NCBI GenBank assembly: GCA_021789915.1
Contig: JAJYIV010000004.1
Location: 1-58,757, forward strand
DNA length: 58,757 nt
From: a bacterium
GTDB taxonomy: Bacteria > Patescibacteriota > Patescibacteriia > UBA9934 > GWF2-40-263
Direction of reading: 5' to 3'
The notes under the pieces were generated by a model. It ran no database searches. It had not been told where the DNA came from and saw only the letters and a program-made list of their open reading frames with translations. Below are positions 39,666-49,223 of this stretch, piece by piece (the first letter of the stretch is position 1; every line of letters starts with the position of its first letter). The translations under genes were made by a program, and so were the position numbers.

Positions 39666-39910
39666 ACACGCCTCAACAAACCATGCCGGCCGTCCGCACG
39701 CTCCGCGGCGTCGTGGTCTCCGACAAGATGGACAAGACCATCGTCGTCCGCGTCGACCGCACGGTCGTGCATGCCAAGTACGGCAAACGGTACCTCCGCA
39801 GCCAGACCTATAAAGTGCACGACGAAAAAAACGCCCACAAGACGGGGGACACGGTTTCCTTCGCCGAGTGCCGCCCTCTGTCGCGCGACAAGCGCTGGCG
39901 AGTCGTGTAA
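39662..39910 (+). CDS. rpsQ: 30S ribosomal protein S17
   Basis: LRGVVVSDKMDKTIVVRVDRTVVHAKYGK; GDTVSFAECRPLSRDKRW. Confidence 0.97.
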   Translation: MNTPQQTMPAVRTLRGVVVSDKMDKTIVVRVDRTVVHAKYGKRYLRSQTYKVHDEKNAHKTGDTVSFAECRPLSRDKRWRVV

Positions 39911-40018
39911 ATGTGTAACGGGTAGCGTGCGGCGCGTAGCGTCTGAAGACGCGCGGACTTCCGCGTCCTCTCAAACGTTCCGCGTTCCACGTTCCACGAT
40001 ACACGCCCCACACATCCT

Positions 40019-40390
40019 ATGGTTCAACACCGCACCATGCTCCAGGTCGCCGACAACTCCGGCGCCCAGAAGCTCCAGGTGATCCGCGTGCGCGGCGGGT
40101 TCCGCAAGCACTACGCCGGCATCGGCGACATCGTCAACGCCGTCGTGAAGCAGGCGGTTCCGCACGGCGCCGTGAAAAAATCGGACGTCGTAACGGCCGT
40201 GATCGTCCGCACGCGCAAGGAAACGCGCCGCACCGACGGAACGTACATCCGTTTCGATGAAAATGCCGGCGTCATCATCGACCCAAAGACGAAAGAGCCG
40301 AAGGGGACGCGCATCTTCGGCCCGGTCTCGCGCGACCTGCGCGCCCGCGGCTTCGTGAAGATCATCTCGCTCGCCCCGGAAGTGCTGTAA
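40019..40390 (+). CDS. rplN: 50S ribosomal protein L14
   Basis: [50 protein letters not shown]. Confidence 0.98.
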   Translation: MVQHRTMLQVADNSGAQKLQVIRVRGGFRKHYAGIGDIVNAVVKQAVPHGAVKKSDVVTAVIVRTRKETRRTDGTYIRFDENAGVIIDPKTKEPKGTRIFGPVSRDLRARGFVKIISLAPEVL

Positions 40391-40496
40391 ATGTAGAACG
40401 TAGAAATCGTAGAAACGACTCGCTTCTAGATCCGACGTTTCTACAAGGCCCGTCAGCGGGCCGATTCTACGCCTTCTACGTTTTCTACATCATCCT
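40389..40496. repeat. Short-word inverted repeat (GTAGAA / TTCTAC)
   Basis: ATGTAGAACGTAGAAATCGTAGAAACG..CGTTTCTAC..TTCTACGCCTTCTACGTTTTCTACAT. Confidence 0.9.
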
Positions 40497-40820
40497 ATGA
40501 AAATCAAAACCGGCGACAAGGTCCGCGTCATCGCGGGCAAAGACAAGGGAAAGACCGGCAGCGTGCTGCAGGTTTTCCGCGCCGAGGCGCGCGTCGTGGT
40601 CGAAGGGGTGAATGTGGCCACCCGCCATCTGCGCGCCCGCGAGGGCGTCGCGCCCGGCCAAAAAATCACGTACCCGGCTCCGCTTCACGCGAGCAACGTG
40701 CAGCTGCTCTCCCCGTCGGGGAAGGTCGGCCGCGCAGGGGCCAAGCTCGTGAAGACGGACAAGGGGTTCAAGAAAATCCGCGTCGTCCGCTCCAAGGGGA
40801 TGGCGGAAGAGATCGCCTAA
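40497..40820 (+). CDS. rplX: 50S ribosomal protein L24
   Basis: MKIKTGDKVRVIAGKDKGKTGSVLQVF. Confidence 0.96.
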   Translation: MKIKTGDKVRVIAGKDKGKTGSVLQVFRAEARVVVEGVNVATRHLRAREGVAPGQKITYPAPLHASNVQLLSPSGKVGRAGAKLVKTDKGFKKIRVVRSKGMAEEIA

Positions 40821-40824
40821 GCCT

Positions 40825-41373
40825 ATGCCTCTCCACGCCATCTACGCCAAGGACGCCGTGCCCGCGCTCAGGAAGGAGTTCGGCTACCGCAACGTCCACC
40901 AAGTCCCGGCGGTCCGCCAAGTCACGCTGAACGTGGGGCTTGGTAAGGGCCTCAAGGACGCCAAATACCTCGAGACGGCCGAGCGCACCCTGCGCCGCAT
41001 CAGCGGCCAGCAGCCGGTGAAGACGCGCTCCCGCAAGTCGATTTCCAATTTCAAGATCCGCAAGGACATGGTGATCGGCATGAAAGTCACGCTGCACGGC
41101 AAGCGCATGTGGGACTTCCTGGAGAAACTCGTCCGCGTCTCGCTGCCGCGCGTGCGCGACTTCCGCGGTCTTTCGCCCTCTTCCTTCGACCGGAACGGAA
41201 ACTACTCGATCGGGTTCACGGAACACATCGCCTTCCCGGAAATCCACAGCGACGAAGTGGAAGTGATCCACGGCCTGCAAGTGACCGTGGGCACGACGGC
41301 CAAGACGCCCGAGGAAGGCCGGGCCCTGCTCACCCATCTCGGTTTCCCGTTCCGGGACCGGACGAATGCCTAA
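40825..41373 (+). CDS. rplE: 50S ribosomal protein L5
   Basis: [45 protein letters not shown]. Confidence 0.97.
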   Translation: MPLHAIYAKDAVPALRKEFGYRNVHQVPAVRQVTLNVGLGKGLKDAKYLETAERTLRRISGQQPVKTRSRKSISNFKIRKDMVIGMKVTLHGKRMWDFLEKLVRVSLPRVRDFRGLSPSSFDRNGNYSIGFTEHIAFPEIHSDEVEVIHGLQVTVGTTAKTPEEGRALLTHLGFPFRDRTNA

Positions 41374-41374
41374 T

Positions 41375-41560
41375 ATGGCCACTGCGAACCAAATCGCCAA
41401 ATCCAACCGCAAGCCAAAATTCACGACGCGCGTCGTGAACCGGTGCTGGCGTTGCGGCCGCCGTCACGGGTATCTGCGCGACTTCAAGCTTTGCCGCATC
41501 TGTTTCCGCGAGCTGGCGAACCGCGGCGAGATCCCCGGCGTCACCAAGGCCAGCTGGTAA
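41375..41560 (+). CDS. rpsN: 30S ribosomal protein S14 type Z (zinc ribbon)
   Basis: [40 protein letters not shown]. Confidence 0.97.
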   Translation: MATANQIAKSNRKPKFTTRVVNRCWRCGRRHGYLRDFKLCRICFRELANRGEIPGVTKASW

Positions 41561-41572
41561 GCCACCCCTCCT

Positions 41573-41965
41573 ATGATGACCGACCCCATCTCCGACATGC
41601 TGACCCGGCTGCGCAACGCTTCGGCGGTGCGCAAGACCGAGGTCGTCCTTCCGGCTTCCGCGCTGAAGTTCAGCATCGCGAAGATCCTGGAAAAAGAGGG
41701 ATACGTGGCCCGCGCCGAGCGGATCGAGCAGAACAAGCGTCCGATGCTCCGCGTCACGCTTGCCTATGAGGGCAAGCAGCCGCGCCTGCGTTCCGTGAAG
41801 CGCGTGAGCCGCCCGGGCTTGCGCGTGTACGCGAAGGCGGACGGACTGCCGCGCGTGATGTCCGGATTCGGCCTGGCGATCATCTCGACGCCGAACGGCC
41901 TCATGACGAACAAGGAAGCCCGCGCCCGCCGTCTGGGCGGGGAAGTGATTTGCGAAGTGTCGTAG
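41573..41965 (+). CDS. rpsH: 30S ribosomal protein S8
   Basis: MMTDPISDMLTRLRNAS; MTNKEARARRLGGEVICEV. Confidence 0.97.
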   Translation: MMTDPISDMLTRLRNASAVRKTEVVLPASALKFSIAKILEKEGYVARAERIEQNKRPMLRVTLAYEGKQPRLRSVKRVSRPGLRVYAKADGLPRVMSGFGLAIISTPNGLMTNKEARARRLGGEVICEVS

Positions 41966-42047
41966 AAAAGCCGTTAGCCGTTAGCCCTTAGCCATTCGGT
42001 GACGGGCTCAGGCTAAAGGCTAAAAGCTAAAGGCTAAAAGCTTCTCT

Positions 42048-42623
42048 ATGTCGCGCATCGGCAAAAAACCCATCATCCTTCCCGCCGGCGTCACCGCCGA
42101 GGTACGCGCCGAAGGCGGAAAGAGCACGCAGGTGACCGTGAAAGGTCCCAAGGGCGCGCTGACTCACGCCTTTGATCCACGCGCCGCCGTGGAGGTGACG
42201 GACCGGGACGGGGCCAAGGCGCTGGCCGTACGCGTCGCGCATGAGGAAGAGCCGTTCGAGCGTTCCTTGTGGGGAACCGTCCGGGCCGTGCTCGCCAACG
42301 CGGTCACGGGCGTGACGCAGGGATTCAGCACGTCCCTGGAAATCAACGGCGTCGGCTATCGCGCGACCGTGCAGGGCCGCAAGGTCGTCTTGGTCGTCGG
42401 CTTCAGCCATGACGTGGAGGTTGATCTTCCCCAAGGCGTCGAAGCCAAGGTGGAGAAGAACGTCATCACCGTGGCCGGCTTCGACCGGCAGCTGGTCGGC
42501 GAAACGGCGGCCAGGATCCGCGCCGTGCGTCCGCCGGAGCCGTATCTCGGCAAGGGGATTAAATACGTCGGCGAGATCGTCCGCCGCAAAGCGGGCAAGG
42601 CCGCCGGCAAAGCCGCCGCGTAA
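42048..42623 (+). CDS. rplF: 50S ribosomal protein L6
   Basis: [40 protein letters not shown]. Confidence 0.97.
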   Translation: MSRIGKKPIILPAGVTAEVRAEGGKSTQVTVKGPKGALTHAFDPRAAVEVTDRDGAKALAVRVAHEEEPFERSLWGTVRAVLANAVTGVTQGFSTSLEINGVGYRATVQGRKVVLVVGFSHDVEVDLPQGVEAKVEKNVITVAGFDRQLVGETAARIRAVRPPEPYLGKGIKYVGEIVRRKAGKAAGKAAA

Positions 42624-42706
42624 GTCATGACCGGCATCTGGCAGGCGGCATCTCGCGTCTGGCATGGAAGCCAGCCGCCAGAAGCCGGCCGCCAGAAGCC
42701 CTTTGT

Positions 42707-43063
42707 ATGCCCATCAGCATGAAAGCCAAACGCGCCCGCGCCCTTCGGCGCGCGCATCGCACGCGCGCCCGCGTCCGCGGAACGGCGCAACGTCCCCGCC
42801 TGTCGGTGAAGCGCAGCCTCAAGCACATCTACGCCCAGTTGATCGATGATGCCGCCGGCAAGACGCTGGTCGCCGCGAGCGACCGATCGGCCCAGGCCTC
42901 CGGCAAGCCGTTGGAAGTCGCCAAGCGCGTTGGCCAGGCGCTGGGGGAGAAGGCGAAAGCCGCCGGCATTGCCGCGGCGGTGTTCGACCGCGGTCCCTAC
43001 CGCTATCATGGCCGCGTGGCCGCGCTGGCGGACGGCGCCCGTGAAGGAGGGCTGCAGTTCTAA
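42707..43063 (+). CDS. rplR: 50S ribosomal protein L18
   Basis: [61 protein letters not shown]. Confidence 0.96.
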   Translation: MPISMKAKRARALRRAHRTRARVRGTAQRPRLSVKRSLKHIYAQLIDDAAGKTLVAASDRSAQASGKPLEVAKRVGQALGEKAKAAGIAAAVFDRGPYRYHGRVAALADGAREGGLQF

Positions 43064-43083
43064 GACGGGAACGCACATACTTT

Positions 43084-43758
43084 ATGGAACAGCAAACGAC
43101 CCGTCCCTCCGCCGCGCCCCGCGGCGCGGCTTCCTCCCGCGGCGCGCGCGCCGGCGGCTTTGGCGCCCGAGGCGGCTCCCGCGGGCCTCGCGCCGGCTCC
43201 GACGGACGCCGGAGCGGCGGCCGCGGCCGTCCCGAGCGCGAGGTGCGCGAGTTCGAGCAGAAGACGCTGGCCCTGGACCGCGTGACGCGCGTGACGGCCG
43301 GCGGCAAGCGCATGACGTTCCGCGCCGCCCTGCTGATCGGCGACCGCAAGGGCCGCGTCGGGCTCGCCGTGGAAAAAGGCCTGGACGTGCAGATCGCGAT
43401 GGACAAGGCGTACCGCCAGGCGAAGAAACACCTCGTCCGCGTGCCGCTCGTCAACGACACGATCCCGCATCCCGTCTCAACCAAGTTCGGCTCCGCCGTC
43501 GTGATGCTCAAGCCCGCCCCGCGCGGAACCGGCCTCAAGTGCGGCGGCGCCGTACGCGCCGTGCTTGAGCTGGCCGGCGTGCCGAACGCCGTGTCGAAGA
43601 TCATGAACTCCAGCAACAAGATCAATATCGCCAAGGCGACGTTCGAAGCGATTGCCCAGCTGCGCGCGCCCAGGGCGCCGAAGGCGGAAGATGGGAAGGC
43701 TCAGGAGGCAGGAGTCGGGAGTCAGGACGAGAAACGCGAGCGAACGGCTAAAAGCTAA
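43084..43758 (+). CDS. rpsE: 30S ribosomal protein S5 with RG-rich N-terminal extension
   Basis: VTRVTAGGKRMTFRAALLIGDRKGRVGLAVEKG; KCGGAVRAVLELAGV. Confidence 0.96.
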   Translation: MEQQTTRPSAAPRGAASSRGARAGGFGARGGSRGPRAGSDGRRSGGRGRPEREVREFEQKTLALDRVTRVTAGGKRMTFRAALLIGDRKGRVGLAVEKGLDVQIAMDKAYRQAKKHLVRVPLVNDTIPHPVSTKFGSAVVMLKPAPRGTGLKCGGAVRAVLELAGVPNAVSKIMNSSNKINIAKATFEAIAQLRAPRAPKAEDGKAQEAGVGSQDEKRERTAKS

Positions 43759-43777
43759 CGGCTGACGGCTTCCCCAT

Positions 43778-44215
43778 ATGGCTCTCCGCCTCCACACCAT
43801 CAAGCCCAACCAGGGCGCCCGCAAAAAGGCGTTCGTGATTGGCCGCGGCCTTGCCAGCAAGGGCACGTATTCCGGCCGCGGCGCCAAGGGCCAGCGCGCC
43901 CGTTCCGGCGGCCGCGCCGGCTTGCAGCTCAAGGGCATCCGCAAGCTCATGCTTTCGATGCCGAAATCCCGCGGCTTCCACTCCGCCGCGCCCAAGGCGG
44001 CGATCGTGAGCCTGGGGGCCATTTCCAAGGCCTTCCAGAACGGCGCGGCGGTGACGCCGAAAGCGCTGTACGAGAAGGGGCTGGTCGCCGACCTGTCCCA
44101 TGGCGTCAAGATCCTGTCGGACGGCGGCATCGCTCTCAAGGTGCACGTCGAAGGCTGCCGCTTGTCCGCCGCCGCGCGCGCCAGGGTCGAAGAGGCCGGC
44201 GGCAGCGTGAAATAA
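43778..44215 (+). CDS. rplO: 50S ribosomal protein L15
   Basis: LHTIKPNQGARKKAFVIGRGLASKGTYSGRGAKGQRARSGGRAG. Confidence 0.95.
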   Translation: MALRLHTIKPNQGARKKAFVIGRGLASKGTYSGRGAKGQRARSGGRAGLQLKGIRKLMLSMPKSRGFHSAAPKAAIVSLGAISKAFQNGAAVTPKALYEKGLVADLSHGVKILSDGGIALKVHVEGCRLSAAARARVEEAGGSVK

Positions 44216-44222
44216 AAAACGT

Positions 44223-45491
44223 ATGATCAACCTCGGCCGCATCTGGCGCACGAAGGAGGTCCGCAACAGCCTGCTGTACGTCGCGGCGATGCTGCTCGCG
44301 TTCCGCGTGGCGGCGCACATTCCGGTGCCGGGCGTGAACGCGTCGGCGCTGGCCAATTTGTTCAACGGCAACCAGTTTCTCGGCCTGCTGAACGTCTTTT
44401 CCGGCGGGACGCTGGCGTCCTTTTCCATCGTGGCGCTCGGGGTCGGTCCCTTCATCACGGCGTCCATCGTGTTCCAGCTTCTGGGGATGATTTTCCCGAA
44501 GTTCGAGGAGATGCAGAAGGAGGAAGCCGGCCAGCGGAAGATCAACCAATGGTCGCGCCTGCTCACCGTCCCGCTCGCCGTCCTGCAGGCCTACGGCCTG
44601 CTCCTGCTGTTCAAGCAACAGACGGGCGGCGCGCTGTTTTCGGCTACGGACCTGTGGACGCAGGTCGTCGCCATCGGCAGCATGACGGCCGGCACGATTT
44701 TCCTCATGTGGGTCGGCGAGCTGATTTCGGAGAAGAACGTCGGCAACGGCACGTCCATCATCATCTTCTCCGGCATCATCGCCGGATTGCCGACCTTCCT
44801 GTCGCAGGCGGCGGCCGTGTACGATCCGAGCATGCTCGTGACGGCCATCCTGTTCATCGCCCTGGCGGTCGTCACGGTGGTCGCCATCGTGATCATCAAC
44901 GAGGCGCAGCGTGACATCCCGGTGCAGTACGCGCGCCAGGTGCGCGGCTCGCGACTTTCGGGCGCCGTCACGTCGCACATCCCGCTCAAGCTCAACCTGG
45001 GCGGCGTGATCCCGATCATCTTCGCCGTGTCGGTCATTCTGTTCCCGAGCGTCATGGCGCAGTTCTTCGTGAACGCGCGTTCGGCATGGGTCCGCTCGGC
45101 GGCGACGTGGACGCTGCAGACGTTCCAGAACCAGCTCGTGTACGGCATCGTCTTCTTCCTGCTGGTGTTCGCCTTCACGTATTTCTACGCCGGCGTCATT
45201 TTCCATCCCGACACGGTGGCGGAGAACCTGCAGAAGCAGGGAAGTTTCATCCCGGGCATCCGGCCGGGCGCTCCGACGTCGCAGTATCTCGGTTGGGTGA
45301 CCAACCGCCTGATGCTGACCGGAGGCCTGTTCCTCGCCCTGGTGGCGGTGCTGCCCGTGGCCGTCCGCCAGTGGACGGGCAACCAGAACATCGCGATCGG
45401 CGGCACGTCCATCCTGATCGTCGTCGCGGTCGTGATCGAATCGATCAAGGCCATCGAGGCGCAGATGTCGATGCACGAGTACGAAATGTAG
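44223..45491 (+). CDS. secY: Preprotein translocase SecY
   Basis: Multi-TM; VYGIVFFLLVFAFTYFYAGVIFHPDTVAENLQKQGSFIPGIRPG. Confidence 0.97.
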   Translation: MINLGRIWRTKEVRNSLLYVAAMLLAFRVAAHIPVPGVNASALANLFNGNQFLGLLNVFSGGTLASFSIVALGVGPFITASIVFQLLGMIFPKFEEMQKEEAGQRKINQWSRLLTVPLAVLQAYGLLLLFKQQTGGALFSATDLWTQVVAIGSMTAGTIFLMWVGELISEKNVGNGTSIIIFSGIIAGLPTFLSQAAAVYDPSMLVTAILFIALAVVTVVAIVIINEAQRDIPVQYARQVRGSRLSGAVTSHIPLKLNLGGVIPIIFAVSVILFPSVMAQFFVNARSAWVRSAATWTLQTFQNQLVYGIVFFLLVFAFTYFYAGVIFHPDTVAENLQKQGSFIPGIRPGAPTSQYLGWVTNRLMLTGGLFLALVAVLPVAVRQWTGNQNIAIGGTSILIVVAVVIESIKAIEAQMSMHEYEM

Positions 45492-45665
45492 CCGCGGGTC
45501 GCACCGGAGGCGGCTACATCCTGAGGCCAGCAGGCCGAAGGATCCCGTGCGGGTCGCACCGGATGAGGTGACACCGCTGGCCTCAACGGAGGCGGTGTCA
45601 TCCCGAGCGCACCAGCGCGAGGGACCACGTCATCCTGAGCGCACCAGCGCGAAGGATCCCAGACG
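45484..45665. repeat. Cluster of dispersed palindromic repeats (CATCCTGAGG/CCGAAGGATC type)
   Basis: GCGGGTCGCACCGGAGGCGGCTACATCCTGAGGCCAGCAGGCCGAAGGATCC; inverted match to 58659-58757. Confidence 0.85.
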
Positions 45666-45670
45666 CATGA

Positions 45671-45702
45671 AAACCGCTCCGCACGGGAGCGGTTTTGAAA
45701 TC
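45671..45702 (+). terminator. Rho-independent terminator
   Basis: AAACCGCTCC-GCAC-GGGAGCGGTTTT. Confidence 0.7.
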
Positions 45703-45730
45703 GCGCGCGACCGTGCGAGAATAGGAGCCT

Positions 45731-46294
45731 ATGCGACCCGACATCGTCGCCCAAGCTGATTTCCACAGCGCCGATTTGGCCGGGCGATCCTTTGAGGACG
45801 TCGTCTTTTGGAAGGGCAACTTCGCCTCGACGAAATGGCGCGGCGCCTCGTGCGTCAACGCCGTGTTCGATCATGGCGATTTCACGTTGGCGAATGTGGC
45901 GGACGGCGTCTTCCGCGACGTGCGGTTCAAAGGCTGCAAGCTCGTCGGCGTCGATTTCCGGAAATGCCGCACCGCTCTGCTGGTCATCGCGTTCGAAGAT
46001 TGTTTGCTGGATATGTGCCTTTTCGATCGTTTGTCGTTGGCGGGAACGTGTTTCCGGTCATGCGTGGCGCGGGATTGCCATTTTGACGGCGCCGATCTGC
46101 AGCGGGCGGATTTCCACGGGACGGATCTTGAGCGGTCGTCCTTCGACGGGGCGGATCTGCGTCATGCGGATTTTACCGGCGCGAAGAACTACGCCATCGA
46201 CCCTCGGCACACGAACGTGCAGGGCGCGGCGTTTTCGCTGCCGGAGGCCATCTCATTGCTGGCGGCATTCGACGTGAACCTGCGCGGGGAGTGA
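45731..46294 (+). CDS. Pentapeptide repeat protein
   Basis: A(D/N)F-type repeats: ADFHSADLAG..ADLQRADFHGTDLERSSFDGADLRHADFTGA. Confidence 0.9.
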   Translation: MRPDIVAQADFHSADLAGRSFEDVVFWKGNFASTKWRGASCVNAVFDHGDFTLANVADGVFRDVRFKGCKLVGVDFRKCRTALLVIAFEDCLLDMCLFDRLSLAGTCFRSCVARDCHFDGADLQRADFHGTDLERSSFDGADLRHADFTGAKNYAIDPRHTNVQGAAFSLPEAISLLAAFDVNLRGE

Positions 46295-46411
46295 CCGTGG
46301 ACAATCCGCGACGGTCTGTTATCCTGCGCACGGGAAGCGTTTAGCCATTAGCCATTAGGCGTTAGGACCGACCTAATAGCTAACGGCTAAAAGCTAAAGG
46401 CTCGCGCAACT

Positions 46412-47035
46412 ATGCCATACAAGATCCTCGTGGCCGGTCCCCAAGGCAGCGGCAAAGGCACCCAGTCCGAACGGTTGTCCGAAGCGCTCGGCGTTCCCGC
46501 GCTGTCCATGGGGCAGCTGCTGCGCGACGAGATCGCGGCGGGGACGGAACTGGGCAAGCAGATGAAGGAACTGGTGGACACGGGCCGCTTGGTGCCCGCC
46601 GCACTGTCGGTGGCCGTCCTGCAGGCGCGCCTGGCCAAGCCGGACGCGGAGAGAGGCTATGTCCTCGACGGCTTTCCGCGCAGTCTGGACCAGTACGACG
46701 TCTTCACGGACCAACCAACCCATCTCATCGTCCTGAACATTCCGCGCGAGGAGAGCCTGCGCCGTCTGACGCATCGTCTGACCTGCAGCGCCTGCGGCGC
46801 CGTGGCTTCCGAGCTCGACGGCAAGATGGAAGGCGACGCCTGCGCCTGCGGCGGCCGTTTCCAAAAGCGCAAGGACGACAACACCGAAGCGATTGACCGC
46901 CGGCTCGGCATCTACGAGGAAGAAACGCGCCCCGTGATCGACGCGTACCGCGCGCGCGGCATCGTGCGCGACGTCGACGGCGTGGGGAGCATCGTCGAGG
47001 TGGGCGGGCGCGTCATGGACGCTTTGAAATCCTAG
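46412..47035 (+). CDS. adk: Adenylate kinase
   Basis: MPYKILVAGPQGSGKGTQSERL; GYVLDGFPRSLDQ; lid CSACG...CACGG. Confidence 0.96.
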   Translation: MPYKILVAGPQGSGKGTQSERLSEALGVPALSMGQLLRDEIAAGTELGKQMKELVDTGRLVPAALSVAVLQARLAKPDAERGYVLDGFPRSLDQYDVFTDQPTHLIVLNIPREESLRRLTHRLTCSACGAVASELDGKMEGDACACGGRFQKRKDDNTEAIDRRLGIYEEETRPVIDAYRARGIVRDVDGVGSIVEVGGRVMDALKS

Positions 47036-47043
47036 GGCGACCT

Positions 47044-47856
47044 ATGGCGCTCACCAAAACTCCGCAGGAAATCGAGATCATGCGCCGGGGAGGCGCGATC
47101 CTGTCGCGCGCGCTGGCCGCGGCGGCGGCTTTGGCAAGGCCGGGCGCCATCATCCGGGATCTGGATGCGGCCGCGGAAGCCTCCATGCGCGCGGAAGGCG
47201 CCGCGCCGGCGTTCAAGGGCTATCAAACGGCCCCGTCGGATCCGCCCTTCCCGTCCACGGTGTGCATTTCCGTCAATCAGGAAGTCGTCCACGGTTTGGG
47301 CAATCGCGGCCTCGCGCTCAGGGAAGGCGACATCGTCGGGCTGGACATCGGCTGTTGGTACCAGGGCCTGTGCACGGACATGGCCATCACCGTTCCGGTG
47401 GGGAAGGTGAGCGCGGAAGACCGCGCGCTCATGGACGCGACGCGCGCGGCGACGCTCGCGGGCGTGGCGGCGGCCAAAGTCGGCAATGCCATCCGCGACA
47501 TCAGCGCGGCCGTGGAAGGCTCGATCTCCGCCGCAAGCGGATCCGCCTCTGGCGGAAAGCCGCACGGCTACGGCATCGTGCGCGCGCTGGTCGGCCACGG
47601 CGTAGGCCACAAGGTGCATGAGGCGCCGCAGGTACCCAATTACGTCTCCCCGCTTTACAGGAACGTGAAAATCACCGACGGCATGTGCCTCGCGATCGAG
47701 CCGATGGTCACGCGCGGCGGCTGGCAGGTGAAGACGGCGCCGGACGAATGGACCGTCGTCACCGTGGACGGCTCTCGCGCCGCGCATTTCGAGCTGACGG
47801 TGGCGTGCACGGAGCAGGGGACGGAGATTCTCACGCCGTGGCCGGTCGGCTATTAG
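47044..47856 (+). CDS. map: Methionine aminopeptidase type I
   Basis: MALTKTPQEIEIMRRGG; VGHGVGHKVHEAPQVPN. Confidence 0.96.
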   Translation: MALTKTPQEIEIMRRGGAILSRALAAAAALARPGAIIRDLDAAAEASMRAEGAAPAFKGYQTAPSDPPFPSTVCISVNQEVVHGLGNRGLALREGDIVGLDIGCWYQGLCTDMAITVPVGKVSAEDRALMDATRAATLAGVAAAKVGNAIRDISAAVEGSISAASGSASGGKPHGYGIVRALVGHGVGHKVHEAPQVPNYVSPLYRNVKITDGMCLAIEPMVTRGGWQVKTAPDEWTVVTVDGSRAAHFELTVACTEQGTEILTPWPVGY

Positions 47857-47921
47857 CTTTTGGCCATTGGCTGTTGGCCGGAGTTGTCGTAAGAGCTAAA
47901 GGCTAACGGCTGCGATTTCTT

Positions 47922-48314
47922 ATGCGCATATTCGGGATTGATTACGGCGACCGAAAGATCGGGCTGGCCTTCGGCGACGGAGACACGGGCGTGGCCGTGC
48001 CGCTGGACGTCGTGCCAAACGCGGGCGACGCGACCGTCCGCGCGCTCGCCGCGCAGGTGACGCGCGAGGATATCGATCTGATCGTGGTCGGCGCGCCGCT
48101 CTCGTCGATCTCCACGCAGCAGCTGGACAAGACGCGCGCGTTCATCGCCAAGCTCCGCGCCGCGGTGACGGTGCCGATCTTCGAAGAAGACGAATCGTTC
48201 ACGTCGGTGGAGAGCCGGCGCCTGCAGCGCGAGGAAGACGCGAAGGCCGATGAGGACGCGCTGGCCGCGATGCTCATCGTGCAGCAGTATTTGAATGGAT
48301 TTCACGGCCTTTAG
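47922..48314 (+). CDS. ruvX: Putative pre-16S rRNA nuclease / Holliday junction resolvase YqgF
   Basis: MRIFGIDYGDRKIGLAFGD; FEEDESFTSVES. Confidence 0.93.
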   Translation: MRIFGIDYGDRKIGLAFGDGDTGVAVPLDVVPNAGDATVRALAAQVTREDIDLIVVGAPLSSISTQQLDKTRAFIAKLRAAVTVPIFEEDESFTSVESRRLQREEDAKADEDALAAMLIVQQYLNGFHGL

Positions 48315-48398
48315 CTTTTAGCCATTGGCCAGAAGGAAACCCGTTCGTTTTCTTCTCTGGCCAAAAGCCAAAGGCTAATAGCCAACAGCCTGTTCCAC

Positions 48399-49172
48399 AT
48401 GTCCGCCACGTACACCGCCACCGGCATCGTACTCGGCTGGAGCGACCGCCGCGAGGCGGACCGTTGGTATTCGGTGTTCACGCGCGAGCACGGCAAGCTG
48501 GAGCTCGTGGCGCGCGGGTCGCACAAGCCGCTCGCCAAGCTCGCGCCGCATTTGGAGATGCCGGCGGAAGCCGAGCTGCTCTTGGTTCGCGGCCGTCAAT
48601 ATGATCTCATCGCGGGGGTCGAGCGCCGCTCGGCCTTCCCCGGCCTGTACGGGAATTTGTCGCGGCTCGTCTTGGCACGCAATGCGCTGCACTTGATCGA
48701 CATCGGGGTCCGGCCGATGGAAGCGGATCCGGCCCTGTACGACGTCGTCGCGGGCTGGCTTGGTTTTCTCAACGGCAGTCCGCCGCTCACTGGCGACCGT
48801 GCCGGTTTCCTGCTCGGCGCCTTCGCCTTGAAGCTGTTGGCGCTGATCGGCTATCGGCCGGAGCTGTCGCACTGCCTTTCGTGCAAGGCGCCGTTGGTGC
48901 CTGGCGCGTACCGTTGGCACGCGCTGAAGGGCGGGGTGGTGTGCGAGGCGTGCGCACAGCGCCAGCAGGAACAGTGGTTTGCCGCCCGCGCGATGACGGA
49001 TGCGGCGCTGAAGCTTCTGCGGTTTGCCTTGGAACGCGGGTTCGACGAGCAGCTCCGTCCGCATTTGCCCGGCGCGGCGCTTGCCGAGTACCACGAGGCG
49101 GTCGAGTCCCTCATCGTCGCGCACTTCCCGACGATCCCGGCGAATTCGCTGCGCGCCGCCTGCGCGGTATGA
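48399..49172 (+). CDS. recO: DNA repair protein RecO
   Basis: ATGIVLGWSDRREADRWYSVFTREHGKLELVARGSHK; Zn-like CLSCKAPL..CEAC. Confidence 0.93.
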   Translation: MSATYTATGIVLGWSDRREADRWYSVFTREHGKLELVARGSHKPLAKLAPHLEMPAEAELLLVRGRQYDLIAGVERRSAFPGLYGNLSRLVLARNALHLIDIGVRPMEADPALYDVVAGWLGFLNGSPPLTGDRAGFLLGAFALKLLALIGYRPELSHCLSCKAPLVPGAYRWHALKGGVVCEACAQRQQEQWFAARAMTDAALKLLRFALERGFDEQLRPHLPGAALAEYHEAVESLIVAHFPTIPANSLRAACAV

Positions 49173-49223
49173 CGCTTGTATCCGCCTGCCGGACGCGGCG
49201 TTTTGTATTACCATGGTCGTCGT

